A DNA stretch of 31,336 nucleotides, taken from positions 1 through 31,336 of the forward strand of contig JBLIOB010000013.1 of the NCBI GenBank assembly GCA_047639575.1, in the 5' to 3' direction. The stretch is from JBLIOB01 sp047639575. Lineage in GTDB: Bacteria > Bacteroidota > Bacteroidia > Flavobacteriales_D > Parvicellaceae. This document shows positions 1 through 8,775 of this stretch, in pieces. Numbering within the stretch: position 1 is the stretch's first letter; the number at the start of each line of letters is the position of its first letter. The position numbers and the translations under genes were made by a program. The notes under the pieces are model-generated. The model saw only the letters and a program-made list of their open reading frames with translations, did not search any database and was not told the origin of the DNA.

Positions 1-66
1 AAAGAATTAAAATCTGATTCAAAAGCAATTGTAAAGCATGTCCACAAAAGTTCTCAAACTAACTAG
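1..66 (+). CDS. 3' end of an upstream gene (partial)
   Basis: Reading frame 1 is open from the window edge to a TAG at 64-66, and the other two forward frames hit stops within the first 17 bases. The 21 visible codons are lysine- and serine-rich and match no family I can name. If real, this gene overlaps the methyltransferase that starts at 38 by 29 bases, which would suggest co-transcription. The stretch is too short to prove coding. Confidence 0.35.
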   Translation, partial: KELKSDSKAIVKHVHKSSQTN

Positions 67-679
67 ATCTAAACAACTAGAATTCTACGAAGGCAGGGGC
101 CTAACTAAAGAAAATAGTGCTTTTGCCGTTGGATGGAAAAACGACCACTCACAAGAGGTAAGATTTAAAAAGTTATGTGAGCTCTTTAAGAATGAATCAG
201 GGTATTTTTCAATTAATGACCTAGGATGCGGATTAGGCCATTTTCATGATTACATAATTGCTAACGATTATCGAAACAGTGGCTACGTAGGTTATGATGT
301 GCTGGATAAAATGATTCTTGAAGCGAAAAAAATTAAACGTTCTGGTAGATCAAAATTCGATGTAATAGGAGATGCTCACGACATGAAAATGGCCGACTAC
401 ACAGTATGTTCAGGAATATTCAACCTCAAGTTTGATCAGCCGGTTGAAGTATGGAGGAAATACATTTCGGATACTTTAGACATCATGAATGAAAAAAGCG
501 AAAAAGGTTTTGCATTTAACGCACTAACCAGCTACTCAGAAGAAGATCGAAAATCTGATGAATTATATTATTCAAATCCTTCTAAATTGTTTGAGTATTG
601 TTTAAAGAATTTTTCGAAAAATGTGTCTTTACTGCATGACTACCATCAATATGATTTCACCATTTTAGTAAGGAAATAG
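38..679 (+). CDS. class I SAM-dependent methyltransferase
   Basis: A 213-residue cytoplasmic protein without signal peptide or membrane segment. Residues 60-68 (NDLGCGLGH) are the glycine-rich SAM-binding motif I of Rossmann-fold methyltransferases. An acidic residue at the end of strand 2 (GYD, about residue 87) would bind the ribose. The N-terminal part (FYEGR, then VGW, then a Q/E-R-F pattern) and the C-terminal part (NALTSYS, LYYSNPSKLFEYC, HDYHQYDFTI) match a small family of stand-alone bacterial methyltransferases often found in polysaccharide or secondary-metabolite settings. Its substrate cannot be read from the sequence. The ATG at 38 is chosen because the conserved N-terminal block starts soon after it. 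It converges on the large repeat gene, with only 4 bases between the two stop codons. Confidence 0.85.
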   Translation: MSTKVLKLTRSKQLEFYEGRGLTKENSAFAVGWKNDHSQEVRFKKLCELFKNESGYFSINDLGCGLGHFHDYIIANDYRNSGYVGYDVLDKMILEAKKIKRSGRSKFDVIGDAHDMKMADYTVCSGIFNLKFDQPVEVWRKYISDTLDIMNEKSEKGFAFNALTSYSEEDRKSDELYYSNPSKLFEYCLKNFSKNVSLLHDYHQYDFTILVRK

Positions 680-683
680 ATTA

Positions 684-3600
684 TTATTCTGAAGCTCTAG
701 AAGTTTCAGTATCCCAAATTGTTTCAGTAATAGGCTTACCATCTTTAAAGTACTGCTCTGCAAATCGTGATTTAATTCTTTTGTACTCATGGCCTTTACC
801 TTCAATAACTACTACACGTACAATTGTTACTTTCATAATGTTACCGCGCTTATCCTTTTGCTGATAAACTTTCTCATGAATTCCAGGTCCATATTTTAAG
901 GCTAATCCATTTTCTAATTCCTCGGTAAATTGAGTGTCGCTAATATTATCATTGGCTTCTACGGCCTTTCTTCTTTCATCAAACACATCGTCTAACTCTT
1001 CCTTCTTAGTGATTTCTGCATCTGCTAGCTTATCCGAAGTCTTAGTTACTTGATCTACTGTTTTTTGCCTTGGAATATCAGCATCTTTAAGTAATCCTTC
1101 GTTTTTAGCGTCAAAATCCTCTTTAGCCATGTGCTGTTTATAAGTTCGATCAAACCCTTCTGCTTGTTCCTCTGAATCGGCTGTATTTAATGCATCAGTG
1201 GTCTGTTCAAGTGCATCAACATTCTTTTGTCTTTGAATATCTGCATCGGTAAATTCATCAGCAACTCGGGCTTTATAATTTTCAGTTTCCACATACTGAC
1301 CGTACGTCTTTTCAGCACCATCTAAATTGTCTTTAAACGTAGCATCAGCTAGGTCATCTTTATATTCTTCATATTTGGGAGCGTTCTCCAATCGCGGTTG
1401 GTCCAAAGTAGCTTCCTCCTCAGTAAGTCTAGTCACTTCGTCTTCAATAGCCTTATGAGTGCTATAAGTGCGGTCTTTATTCTCAAGATTCTGGGTTTTA
1501 TGTAAATCACGATCTTGTTCTTTATAGCTCTCCATTTTATCTACAAACTCTTCTCTTCTTCCATCTGCTTCATCAAAGAAATTAGCCACATCCTCTTTAT
1601 ATTGCTCTTGCGCTTCGAACTGTGCATAATCTCTAGCATCATCCGTGTCTTGATGATCTCTTTGCCACTCGTCAACCTTTACATTGTCATCAGCGTTAAT
1701 TTCTGCAGTCCGGTCTCTACGCTCAATACTTGAAACCTTCTCGTCCGTAGAATTACTTCTATAATCCTCGTTGTCCTTATATTCAGCTTCAGTTCTATTT
1801 AATGCCTCATCAGCTTCCGCTGTTTTCCAATTAACTAGCTTATCCTTGTATTTCTCATACTCTTCAGCATTCTTCTCTTTAGAACGGGTTTTATCTTGCG
1901 AATCCTTGGCTACTCTTTCAACATTTTTTCTAGACTCCTCATAAGTATCTAAACTTCTATCACTGAACTTTACATAGTCTGCGGCTGCCTCATCTTCTTG
2001 CTTATCAATAAATGCATCTACTTGATCTACTATTGTCTCTCTAGGAATATCTCTTGCTGTTTCTTCATTAGCAAATTTTTGCTTGATCTCCTCATAGTTC
2101 TGGAAATTTTCATCGGATAAATTTCTAGAGTTCTCTACCATCTCTTCTTTCATCATAATCTCAGAAGTCTTATTCTTCTCTAATTCAATATCTCTCCATT
2201 GATCGTGCGTCACCTTCGCATCGGCAAACATTTTATCGAGATCTCCATCGGTATAATTACCAGTAATATCTTCTCCATAAAACTCGCTAGCATTATACAC
2301 CTCAACAGTTTTGTTTGCTAATGCTGTCTCAGCTGCTGCATCCGCTTCAGCATTTAATAACGCTTTAATTTTCTCAATTTGTTTAGTTGGATATACAGAG
2401 CCAGGTACAACCCCTAAAGCCAGGTTGTAATCTTTTAATGCAGCTCTATAACTCTCTTCGCCAAACGATGCATCTGCCCTTTGTATTATTTCCTGGAACC
2501 CTGATAATAATTCATCCTTGGCTCCTTTTTCTTTAAGAATTTTGTTGATCTCTCTAATTCGCTGTGGAGGATAAGTATCCGTTGGCTTCATACCCTCTGC
2601 TCGTTTATATAACGACAATGATTTCGTATAATCTTCTTCATCAAACTTCTTATCAGCTACAGCTATTAACTTATTGTAAGCAGCTGCTCCATCGTTCATT
2701 GCATTCAATTTAGTCTGAAGTTTCTCTACTTCTTCTGCAGGATATGTTTCATCATTCTTAATTGCATTTGCCTCTTTATATAAATTAATTGCTTTTTGAA
2801 TTTTTTCACCGTTAGATGCTACATCTCTTTCTGCATCAGCCTGTGCAACCTTAGCATTATACTCAGCTAATATTTTATCAGCTGCAGCATTGTTAGCTGC
2901 TTGATCATTTTCTTCCTTGATCGCTTTTTCAATTAATGCAAGTTGATCCTTAGGGTATTGCTCATCTCCATACAAGTCTAATGCCGAATTATACGATGCT
3001 TTTGCAGCATCCCATGACTTATTTCCAAACGAACCATTACCAGCATCTACAATTGCATCATACTTAGCTCTTTTGGCAGCCTCCTCAGCATCATGGGCTA
3101 AAGCGTCTTTTTCTGCCTTGATGGCTACTTCAATTAACGCTAATTGGTCTTTAGGATATTGCTCCTCCTTATAAAGACCTAAAGCACTGTTATAAGCATT
3201 TTTGGAAACATCCCATTGTTTTGAATCAAAGGCTCCATTTCCAGTTCTCACAAATTCATCGAACTCTGCTCTTTTCGCAGCTTCTGCTGCTTCGAACGAT
3301 TCTTTATCCTTCAATTCTTTAATTTTAGCTGCTATTTCTAACAACTTTTTTGGTGGATAGTCATCTTCTGGATGCATCCCTTTTGCACGTGTAAAAAGTT
3401 CAGTGGATTTTACATAATCACCTTCTGTAAATTTCTTATCTGCTACAGCAATCAATTTATCGTAAGCTTTTTGAGCACTATCAATGCTATCTAACTTAGA
3501 TTTTAATTTTTCAACTTCACTGGCCGGATAAGTTTCATCATTCTTTATGCTGTTAGCTTCTTTATACAAAGCAATTGCCGCATTAATCTCTGGTCCATCA

Positions 3601-5858
3601 CTAGCCATGTCCCTAGCAGCATCTGCTTGAACTATTTTCGCATCATATTCTGCCAATATCTTTGCTGCTGCATCTGCTTGAGAAGCCGCATCCGACTCTG
3701 CTTTTACCGCAGCATCAATCTTAGCTATCTGATCCTTTGGAAGTTGCTCATCATAAATTCCCAGCGCTTGATTATATGTGGCTTTCGATTTAGCCCAATC
3801 CTTCCCATCAAATTGGCCTTTCGCTTTGGAGACTAACTGATCGTACTCCGCTCGTTTAGCTTTTTCTGCAGCATCAGCTTTAGCCTGATCGTTCTCTTCT
3901 TTAATTTTGGCTTCAATAGCAGCCAACTGATCCTTAGGCTCTTTCTTATCTAATACGCTGACGGCATTGTTGTAAGATTTTTTAGCGGCTTCCCAATCCT
4001 TCGCATCAAATTCACCTTTGGCCTTAGACATAATTTGATTGTACTCATCTAATTTGGCCTGTTCAGCAGAAGCAGCATCGGCTTCCTCCTTTTCTTTTTT
4101 AATTTCAAGGTCAATTTTTGCTAGTTGATTTTTAGGCTCACTTTCATCAAATAATGCTAATGCTTTATTATAAGTTTCTTTCGAAGCATCCCAGTCCTTT
4201 GAATCATATTGACCTTTTGCTTTAGATAATAGCTGATCGTAGTCAGCTCGTTTTGCTTTCTCAATAGCAGCGGCTGCTTCAGCTTCTTTAGCTTCTTTAA
4301 TTTTTGTTTCAATCTCAGCTAATTTTGAATCAATACTTGGTTCAGCTTTGATCGCCTTTGCGCTGTTATAAGCTGTTTTTGATTTTTCCCAATCGTTATT
4401 TTTATAGAAGTTTTCAGCTTGTGAAATTAATTGATTGTATTCCTCATCTTTTTTCGCTTGTTCCTCGTCAGCTTTCAACTTATCAGCAATCAGTCCTAAT
4501 TGACTTTTCGGATGTGTTTCATCGTATAACTTAAGTGCCGCCTCGTAATCAGCTTTAGCAGACACCCACTTCTCGCCCCCAAATGAACCGTCCGCTTTCA
4601 CAATAAGAGCATCGTATTTAGCTCGCTTTGCTTTTTCCACATCAGCTTTATTCAGCGCTACATCAATTTTAGCTATTTGATCATTTGGATGTTTTTCATT
4701 AATTAACTTAATGGCTTCCTGATATTTTGCTTTCGATGCTTCCCAATCCTTTGAGGTAAATTTGGCATCAGCATCCTTAATTAGAGCATCGTACTTCGAC
4801 TTATTCGCCAGGATCTCTTCAATTTCTTTGATCTTATCAGTTGGTACTTTTTCTCCAGCTTTAATACCTAAGGCCTCATTATACTGCCCTTTTGCCTGCG
4901 TATAGGCTTTACTTACAAACGATGCATCAGCCTCTTTCATTTTCGCAGCATACTTAGCATCTTGAGCACCTGCCTCCGCTTCTGCTTTTTTCTTATCTGC
5001 TTCAGCAATTTTCTTATCCGGTAAAGAATCTCCAGCCTTTATCCCTTTTGCATCATTATACTTTTTAATCCCTTCGTCAAATTTATTTGCCGCAACAAGT
5101 TGATCGCCCGCTGCAATAGCCGCGTTAAACTTAGCGAGCATTTCCTCTTCAGCTTTAAGCTCTTCAATTTTATTTTCAGTGTCAGCTATTTTTGGATCAA
5201 CATTAGGATCATCTGGTTTCACCTTTTTTGCAGCTTGGAAACTAGTGAGGGCCGAACCATAATCTTCTTTTGCATAGGATTTATTTGCAGCAGTCATTAA
5301 ATCGTTAAACTTCTTCTCGTTTGCATCGCCTGCGGCAGCCAAACCTTGAACGAACTTATCAATCTCCCTGGCTCTTTTAGAGATGTAGCCCATATCGAAA
5401 TTCATAGCTCCCGTTGCTGGATCAATTCTAACTTTAGCCACTGGTGTTTTGGTAACTACACTATAGTCAACGCCAGTTTCTTTGGCAATCATATCGGTAC
5501 GACACTCAATGGAGGTCTCTTTTTCCATGATGTCTTCCGGGAAATACCCTTTTTTACCGTCTATGTGAATCGACTTTGTTACGTATCCGGCTTTGGCCAT
5601 GGTAATGGTATACGTATGACCATAGGGCATGATTACCTTATCATACTTACCACTAGATTTTGTCGTGATTGTTTTGAAAACCTTTCCATCCTGTTTGATA
5701 GTGAGCGTAACTCCTTCAAGCTTTCTTCCTACTTTATCCGTCAATCCTTTTTTACCAGAACTCAGGGCCATAACTGGCTCTGCCTCTTGGGCATACCCTG
5801 TAGGTGCAATAAATGCCACACACAAGAAAACTAATAAAATTTGTAACGCTTTCGCCAT
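684..5858 (-). CDS. giant exported TPR-like repeat protein
   Basis: A 1724-residue protein. Residues 1-24 form a signal peptide ending near YAQ. Residues about 46-110 look like a carboxypeptidase-regulatory-like beta-sandwich (GVTLTIKQDG, then AGYVTKSIHI). Residues 184-1183 are 16 tandem helix-turn-helix repeats of 53-67 residues, each with a core like YDxLIxxADxxFxxxDWxxAKxxYxxAL, typical of TPR/SEL1-like helical hairpins. Residues 1184-1651 are highly charged, predicted helical, and contain an IPR-QK-xVDQV-type motif three times. Residues 1652-1724 form a more beta-like tail (LALKYGPGIHEKV to ETIWDTE) that I think recurs at the C-terminus of similar Flavobacteriia proteins. No T9SS sorting domain, OmpA domain or transmembrane helix is visible, so a periplasmic scaffold is the simplest guess. 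Function unknown. It is monocistronic as far as can be seen. Confidence 0.9.
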   Translation of the reverse strand: MAKALQILLVFLCVAFIAPTGYAQEAEPVMALSSGKKGLTDKVGRKLEGVTLTIKQDGKVFKTITTKSSGKYDKVIMPYGHTYTITMAKAGYVTKSIHIDGKKGYFPEDIMEKETSIECRTDMIAKETGVDYSVVTKTPVAKVRIDPATGAMNFDMGYISKRAREIDKFVQGLAAAGDANEKKFNDLMTAANKSYAKEDYGSALTSFQAAKKVKPDDPNVDPKIADTENKIEELKAEEEMLAKFNAAIAAGDQLVAANKFDEGIKKYNDAKGIKAGDSLPDKKIAEADKKKAEAEAGAQDAKYAAKMKEADASFVSKAYTQAKGQYNEALGIKAGEKVPTDKIKEIEEILANKSKYDALIKDADAKFTSKDWEASKAKYQEAIKLINEKHPNDQIAKIDVALNKADVEKAKRAKYDALIVKADGSFGGEKWVSAKADYEAALKLYDETHPKSQLGLIADKLKADEEQAKKDEEYNQLISQAENFYKNNDWEKSKTAYNSAKAIKAEPSIDSKLAEIETKIKEAKEAEAAAAIEKAKRADYDQLLSKAKGQYDSKDWDASKETYNKALALFDESEPKNQLAKIDLEIKKEKEEADAASAEQAKLDEYNQIMSKAKGEFDAKDWEAAKKSYNNAVSVLDKKEPKDQLAAIEAKIKEENDQAKADAAEKAKRAEYDQLVSKAKGQFDGKDWAKSKATYNQALGIYDEQLPKDQIAKIDAAVKAESDAASQADAAAKILAEYDAKIVQADAARDMASDGPEINAAIALYKEANSIKNDETYPASEVEKLKSKLDSIDSAQKAYDKLIAVADKKFTEGDYVKSTELFTRAKGMHPEDDYPPKKLLEIAAKIKELKDKESFEAAEAAKRAEFDEFVRTGNGAFDSKQWDVSKNAYNSALGLYKEEQYPKDQLALIEVAIKAEKDALAHDAEEAAKRAKYDAIVDAGNGSFGNKSWDAAKASYNSALDLYGDEQYPKDQLALIEKAIKEENDQAANNAAADKILAEYNAKVAQADAERDVASNGEKIQKAINLYKEANAIKNDETYPAEEVEKLQTKLNAMNDGAAAYNKLIAVADKKFDEEDYTKSLSLYKRAEGMKPTDTYPPQRIREINKILKEKGAKDELLSGFQEIIQRADASFGEESYRAALKDYNLALGVVPGSVYPTKQIEKIKALLNAEADAAAETALANKTVEVYNASEFYGEDITGNYTDGDLDKMFADAKVTHDQWRDIELEKNKTSEIMMKEEMVENSRNLSDENFQNYEEIKQKFANEETARDIPRETIVDQVDAFIDKQEDEAAADYVKFSDRSLDTYEESRKNVERVAKDSQDKTRSKEKNAEEYEKYKDKLVNWKTAEADEALNRTEAEYKDNEDYRSNSTDEKVSSIERRDRTAEINADDNVKVDEWQRDHQDTDDARDYAQFEAQEQYKEDVANFFDEADGRREEFVDKMESYKEQDRDLHKTQNLENKDRTYSTHKAIEDEVTRLTEEEATLDQPRLENAPKYEEYKDDLADATFKDNLDGAEKTYGQYVETENYKARVADEFTDADIQRQKNVDALEQTTDALNTADSEEQAEGFDRTYKQHMAKEDFDAKNEGLLKDADIPRQKTVDQVTKTSDKLADAEITKKEELDDVFDERRKAVEANDNISDTQFTEELENGLALKYGPGIHEKVYQQKDKRGNIMKVTIVRVVVIEGKGHEYKRIKSRFAEQYFKDGKPITETIWDTETSRASE
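2310..5309 (-). repeat. 16 tandem TPR-like coding repeats
   Basis: This region encodes residues 184-1183 of the large exported protein. The sixteen units have lengths 60, 59, 53, 59, 59, 66, 66, 66, 66, 61, 67, 67, 67, 61, 60 and 63. Most units carry a tryptophan or aromatic residue at the DW/DY position, followed by xxAKxxYxxAL and a YPKDQLAxIE-like second helix. Units 10-11 and 14-15 are close copies of each other, including the shared strings YKEAN and KNDETYPA. Confidence 0.85.
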
Positions 5859-6078
5859 ACCTTTAATAGGTGTTAACTAACAAATATCGTGAATTTATAA
5901 GTATTCATAGCTCATAACGTGCCAAAATCGAGAAGTTACAACCAATTGAATATTAATTCACTTTCACTAATGTTGGTACACTTAAAGTTCAAAAAGGTTC
6001 AATAAATCTCTTCCTAACTCTCAACTGTCTGAAATACAACCTGTTTCGCAAGGTGTAGAAATTACAATTGATCATAAT

Positions 6079-6112
6079 TTTGGAGGAAATATTTAATAAC
6101 TATGTAACTTTC
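6079..6112 (+). promoter_or_regulatory. candidate Bacteroidota promoter for CotH operon
   Basis: TTTG at 6079-6082 is followed after 22 bases by TAACTTTC at 6105-6112, which matches the Bacteroidota -7 consensus TAnnTTTG at all but the last base. Spacing falls within the 17-23 bases reported for Flavobacterium. Transcription would begin near 6120 and leave a leader of about 145 bases that contains the inverted repeat at 6137-6186. Confidence 0.3.
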
Positions 6113-6136
6113 TGATGAAAACAAAAAGGACTTCTT

Positions 6137-6186
6137 GATTGCTAAATAATGATGTTTATAATTGATTTTATCGGAAATTAGCAATC
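6137..6186. repeat. 9-bp perfect inverted repeat in CotH leader
   Basis: GATTGCTAA at 6137-6145 and TTAGCAATC at 6178-6186 are exact reverse complements, separated by 32 AT-rich bases. They lie 79 bases before the chosen start codon. This could be a leader hairpin or a spaced operator. Confidence 0.45.
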
Positions 6187-6264
6187 CAATAGTAAAATCC
6201 TCATGATTTCCTGTTATCTAAAATGTTTAGTACCTATAAGCAACACAATCAAATATATTTGGCA

Positions 6265-8775
6265 ATGAAGTTTATTTTCACGCTATTAGCCTTTAGCCTA
6301 CTGGCTTTTTCGGCAAATTCACAAGTCTTAATTAATGAGTACTGTGCAGCCAATAATTCCTTAACTGATTTTAGCGGCAAAACGCCTGACTGGGTTGAAT
6401 TATACAATGCTGGCGGTACTAATGTCGACCTAACCGGTTACTATCTTAGTGACAAAGCAGGAAACAACTTAAAATACGCCTTCCCTTCGGCAACTATCAA
6501 TTCAGGACAAAGAGTGATGATGTATTGTTCGGGTAGAAACATGGTTTCTGGTACTGAATATCATACAAACTTTAAACTTAGACAATCTTATAATTCTGAG
6601 AAAATCGTTCTTTCAGATGCGACCGGAACCATAATTGATAGCTTAACAATAATACCTTGCCAATATGGTCATTCCAGAGGAAGACAAACTGATGGAGCAG
6701 CTACTTGGGAATTATTTACGAGTTCAACACCAAATGCTTCAAATGCAGGATTTGATCCAGAATATACGGCTAAACCAGTAATGGATCAGCCTGCCGGTAA
6801 TTATGCAGGAAGTGTAAATGTTAATATTACTTCAACTGATGCCACTGCAACTGTTCATTATACTGCGGACGGAACGACTCCAACAACCGCTTCAACAGTT
6901 GCTGCAGGACCTATTTCGATAACAAGTACAACAGTGATTAAAGCAAGAGGCTTTAGCTCAACTCCTGGAGTACCTGCAAGTTTTCTTGAGACAAACACTT
7001 ATTTCATTGATGAATCTCATACGGTAAAAGTACTTTCTATCTCAGGAGATCAAATTACAGACTTCATTAATGATATAGCACCGGGGGCGTTTTCCAGCAA
7101 CTTTAACGGGAGCATCGAATACTTTGATGAGAGTTTAGTTTTGATTGAAGAAGCTACAGGTTTTGCAAACAAACACGGTAATGATTCTTGGGCATATGCT
7201 CAAAGAGGAATTGATTTTTCAATTGAAGATGAGTATGGTCAAAACAATGAGATTCATTATCAAATGTTTAGAGAAAAAGGAAGCAGACTAAACTATCAAA
7301 AACTTATTATCAAAGCTGCGGCCAACGATAATTATCCGTTAGAACCAGGTGGATGTCATATGAGAGATGCCTATGTTCATACACTATCTCAAAAAGGTAA
7401 ATTATTATTGGATGAAAGGTCTTATGAACCTTGTGTGCTCTATATAGATGGCGCCTATTGGGGAGTATATGACATAAGGGAAAAGGTTGATGATCATGAT
7501 TTTACTGACCATTACTATCAACAAGGACAATATGACCTTCAGTTTTTGAAGACTTGGGGGCCGACATGGGCAGAGTACGATGCCGGTGGAACAGCACTTG
7601 CTGACTGGAATACATTTTCTGCTTGGGTAGCAGCAAATGATATGACCATTCCAGCCAACTGGAATACGATGAAATCTCAATATAAGTGGCAATCTTTAGT
7701 AGATTACGTAGTACTTAACTCCGTTATCGTATCAGCAGATTGGTTAAATTGGAATACAGCATGGTGGCGAGGTATGGATCCACTTGGACAGAAGAAAAAA
7801 TACAGATACACTCTGTGGGACATGGATGCTTCATTCGGACACTATATTAACTATACGGGTGTGCCAGACACTGGACCAACCGCAGACCCGTGTAATCCTG
7901 AAGCTTTACCTGATCCAGGAGGTCAAGGGCACATTCCAATATTGAACAAATTAATGCTGAATGACACTTTTCAGCAATATTATGTTTCAAGGTATATCGA
8001 TCTATTCAATGACGTTTTCAATTGTACTGCGATGATTTCTCACTTAGATAGTTTAATTGGCATAATCGATCCTGAAATGGATGCTCAGTTTGCTAGATGG
8101 GGAGGATCCAGAGCTGGCTGGGAAGCGAATGTACAGGGTTGGAGGGATTGGATTACTACTAGATGTACTGCCTTAGAAGCTGGAATGGTCAATTGCTATG
8201 ATCTTACTGGTCCATTTGATATGACCTATGACGTTCAACCCCCAGGAGCTGGTGACATTAAAGTAAATTCTTTGTGGCTCCCTAATTACATCTTCAGTGG
8301 CCAGTATTATGGAAATATTGATATACTCCTAAATGCACAGGCAAATGCTGGTTTTCAATTCGCCTACTGGGAATTTGGTTCCCATGTTCCAACACCAAGC
8401 TTAGATTCTGCCTCAGTAAGTTTTCAAGCCACTGCCCCAGATAATATAATTGCACACTTTTTTCCAGATGATTCTACATGGACACCTCCAGCGACTTATG
8501 AAGGATTCCACGTGCCTACTGCTTTTTCTCCAGATGGAAATGGATTGCATGATGTATTGCAATACTTCGTAGGATATGATATCGAAAGGTTTAAAATGAG
8601 CATTTACAACAGATGGGGACAATTACTATTTGAAACAGAAGAAGCTGGCACCTATTGGGATGGTCAATTTAAAGGCGAGATTGTTCCAAGTGGAGTTTAT
8701 ACATACATACTTAGCCTAGAGAAAACCGATGGCTCTCAAGAAGCCAGAGGCGGAAACATAACCATAGTCAAATGA
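6265..8775 (+). CDS. secreted CotH-kinase-like protein, T9SS type B
   Basis: An 836-residue protein from the ATG at 6265. An upstream in-frame ATG at 6223 would add 14 residues before the signal peptide, so the inner start, where MKFIFTLLAFSLLAFSANS begins, is preferred. Domains in order: lamin-tail domain (about 21-125; VLINEYCAAN, PDWVELYN, GYYLSD); chitobiase/Fn3-associated beta domain (about 167-248; HYTADGTTPT); CotH-kinase-like domain (about 254-645) with the GVYDIREKVD segment and LWDMDASFG near 517-525, where the two aspartates fit the CotH metal-binding motif; an InlB B-repeat-like strand region (about 655-736); and a gliding-motility C-terminal domain (749-836; VPTAFSPDGNG, IYNRWG, WDG, PSGVYTYIL), which is the T9SS type B sorting signal. 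CotH of Bacillus is a spore-coat kinase; activity here is inferred. The gene overlaps its PorP partner by ATGA. Confidence 0.9.
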   Translation: MKFIFTLLAFSLLAFSANSQVLINEYCAANNSLTDFSGKTPDWVELYNAGGTNVDLTGYYLSDKAGNNLKYAFPSATINSGQRVMMYCSGRNMVSGTEYHTNFKLRQSYNSEKIVLSDATGTIIDSLTIIPCQYGHSRGRQTDGAATWELFTSSTPNASNAGFDPEYTAKPVMDQPAGNYAGSVNVNITSTDATATVHYTADGTTPTTASTVAAGPISITSTTVIKARGFSSTPGVPASFLETNTYFIDESHTVKVLSISGDQITDFINDIAPGAFSSNFNGSIEYFDESLVLIEEATGFANKHGNDSWAYAQRGIDFSIEDEYGQNNEIHYQMFREKGSRLNYQKLIIKAAANDNYPLEPGGCHMRDAYVHTLSQKGKLLLDERSYEPCVLYIDGAYWGVYDIREKVDDHDFTDHYYQQGQYDLQFLKTWGPTWAEYDAGGTALADWNTFSAWVAANDMTIPANWNTMKSQYKWQSLVDYVVLNSVIVSADWLNWNTAWWRGMDPLGQKKKYRYTLWDMDASFGHYINYTGVPDTGPTADPCNPEALPDPGGQGHIPILNKLMLNDTFQQYYVSRYIDLFNDVFNCTAMISHLDSLIGIIDPEMDAQFARWGGSRAGWEANVQGWRDWITTRCTALEAGMVNCYDLTGPFDMTYDVQPPGAGDIKVNSLWLPNYIFSGQYYGNIDILLNAQANAGFQFAYWEFGSHVPTPSLDSASVSFQATAPDNIIAHFFPDDSTWTPPATYEGFHVPTAFSPDGNGLHDVLQYFVGYDIERFKMSIYNRWGQLLFETEEAGTYWDGQFKGEIVPSGVYTYILSLEKTDGSQEARGGNITIVK

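Larger units (their letters stand above)
5859..6264. other. 406-bp divergent intergenic region
   Basis: AT-rich spacer between the minus-strand repeat gene and the plus-strand CotH operon. It holds a weak promoter candidate (6079-6112) and a 9-bp inverted repeat (6137-6186), listed separately. For the minus-strand gene, the octamer at 5881-5888 reads GATATTTG, one base off the Bacteroidota -7 element, but no TTG lies at a suitable distance. I see no small gene or RNA here. Confidence 0.6.

Noticed and set aside
5346..5834. A 162-codon open frame on the plus strand
   Set aside because: It is antisense to the N-terminal part of the giant repeat protein and has no recognisable domain or plausible start context.
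6254..6261. TATATTTG, a perfect -7 octamer just before the CotH-type gene
   Set aside because: It lies only 3 bases before the ATG at 6265, so transcription would begin at or after the start codon, and no TTG is found at the -33 distance.
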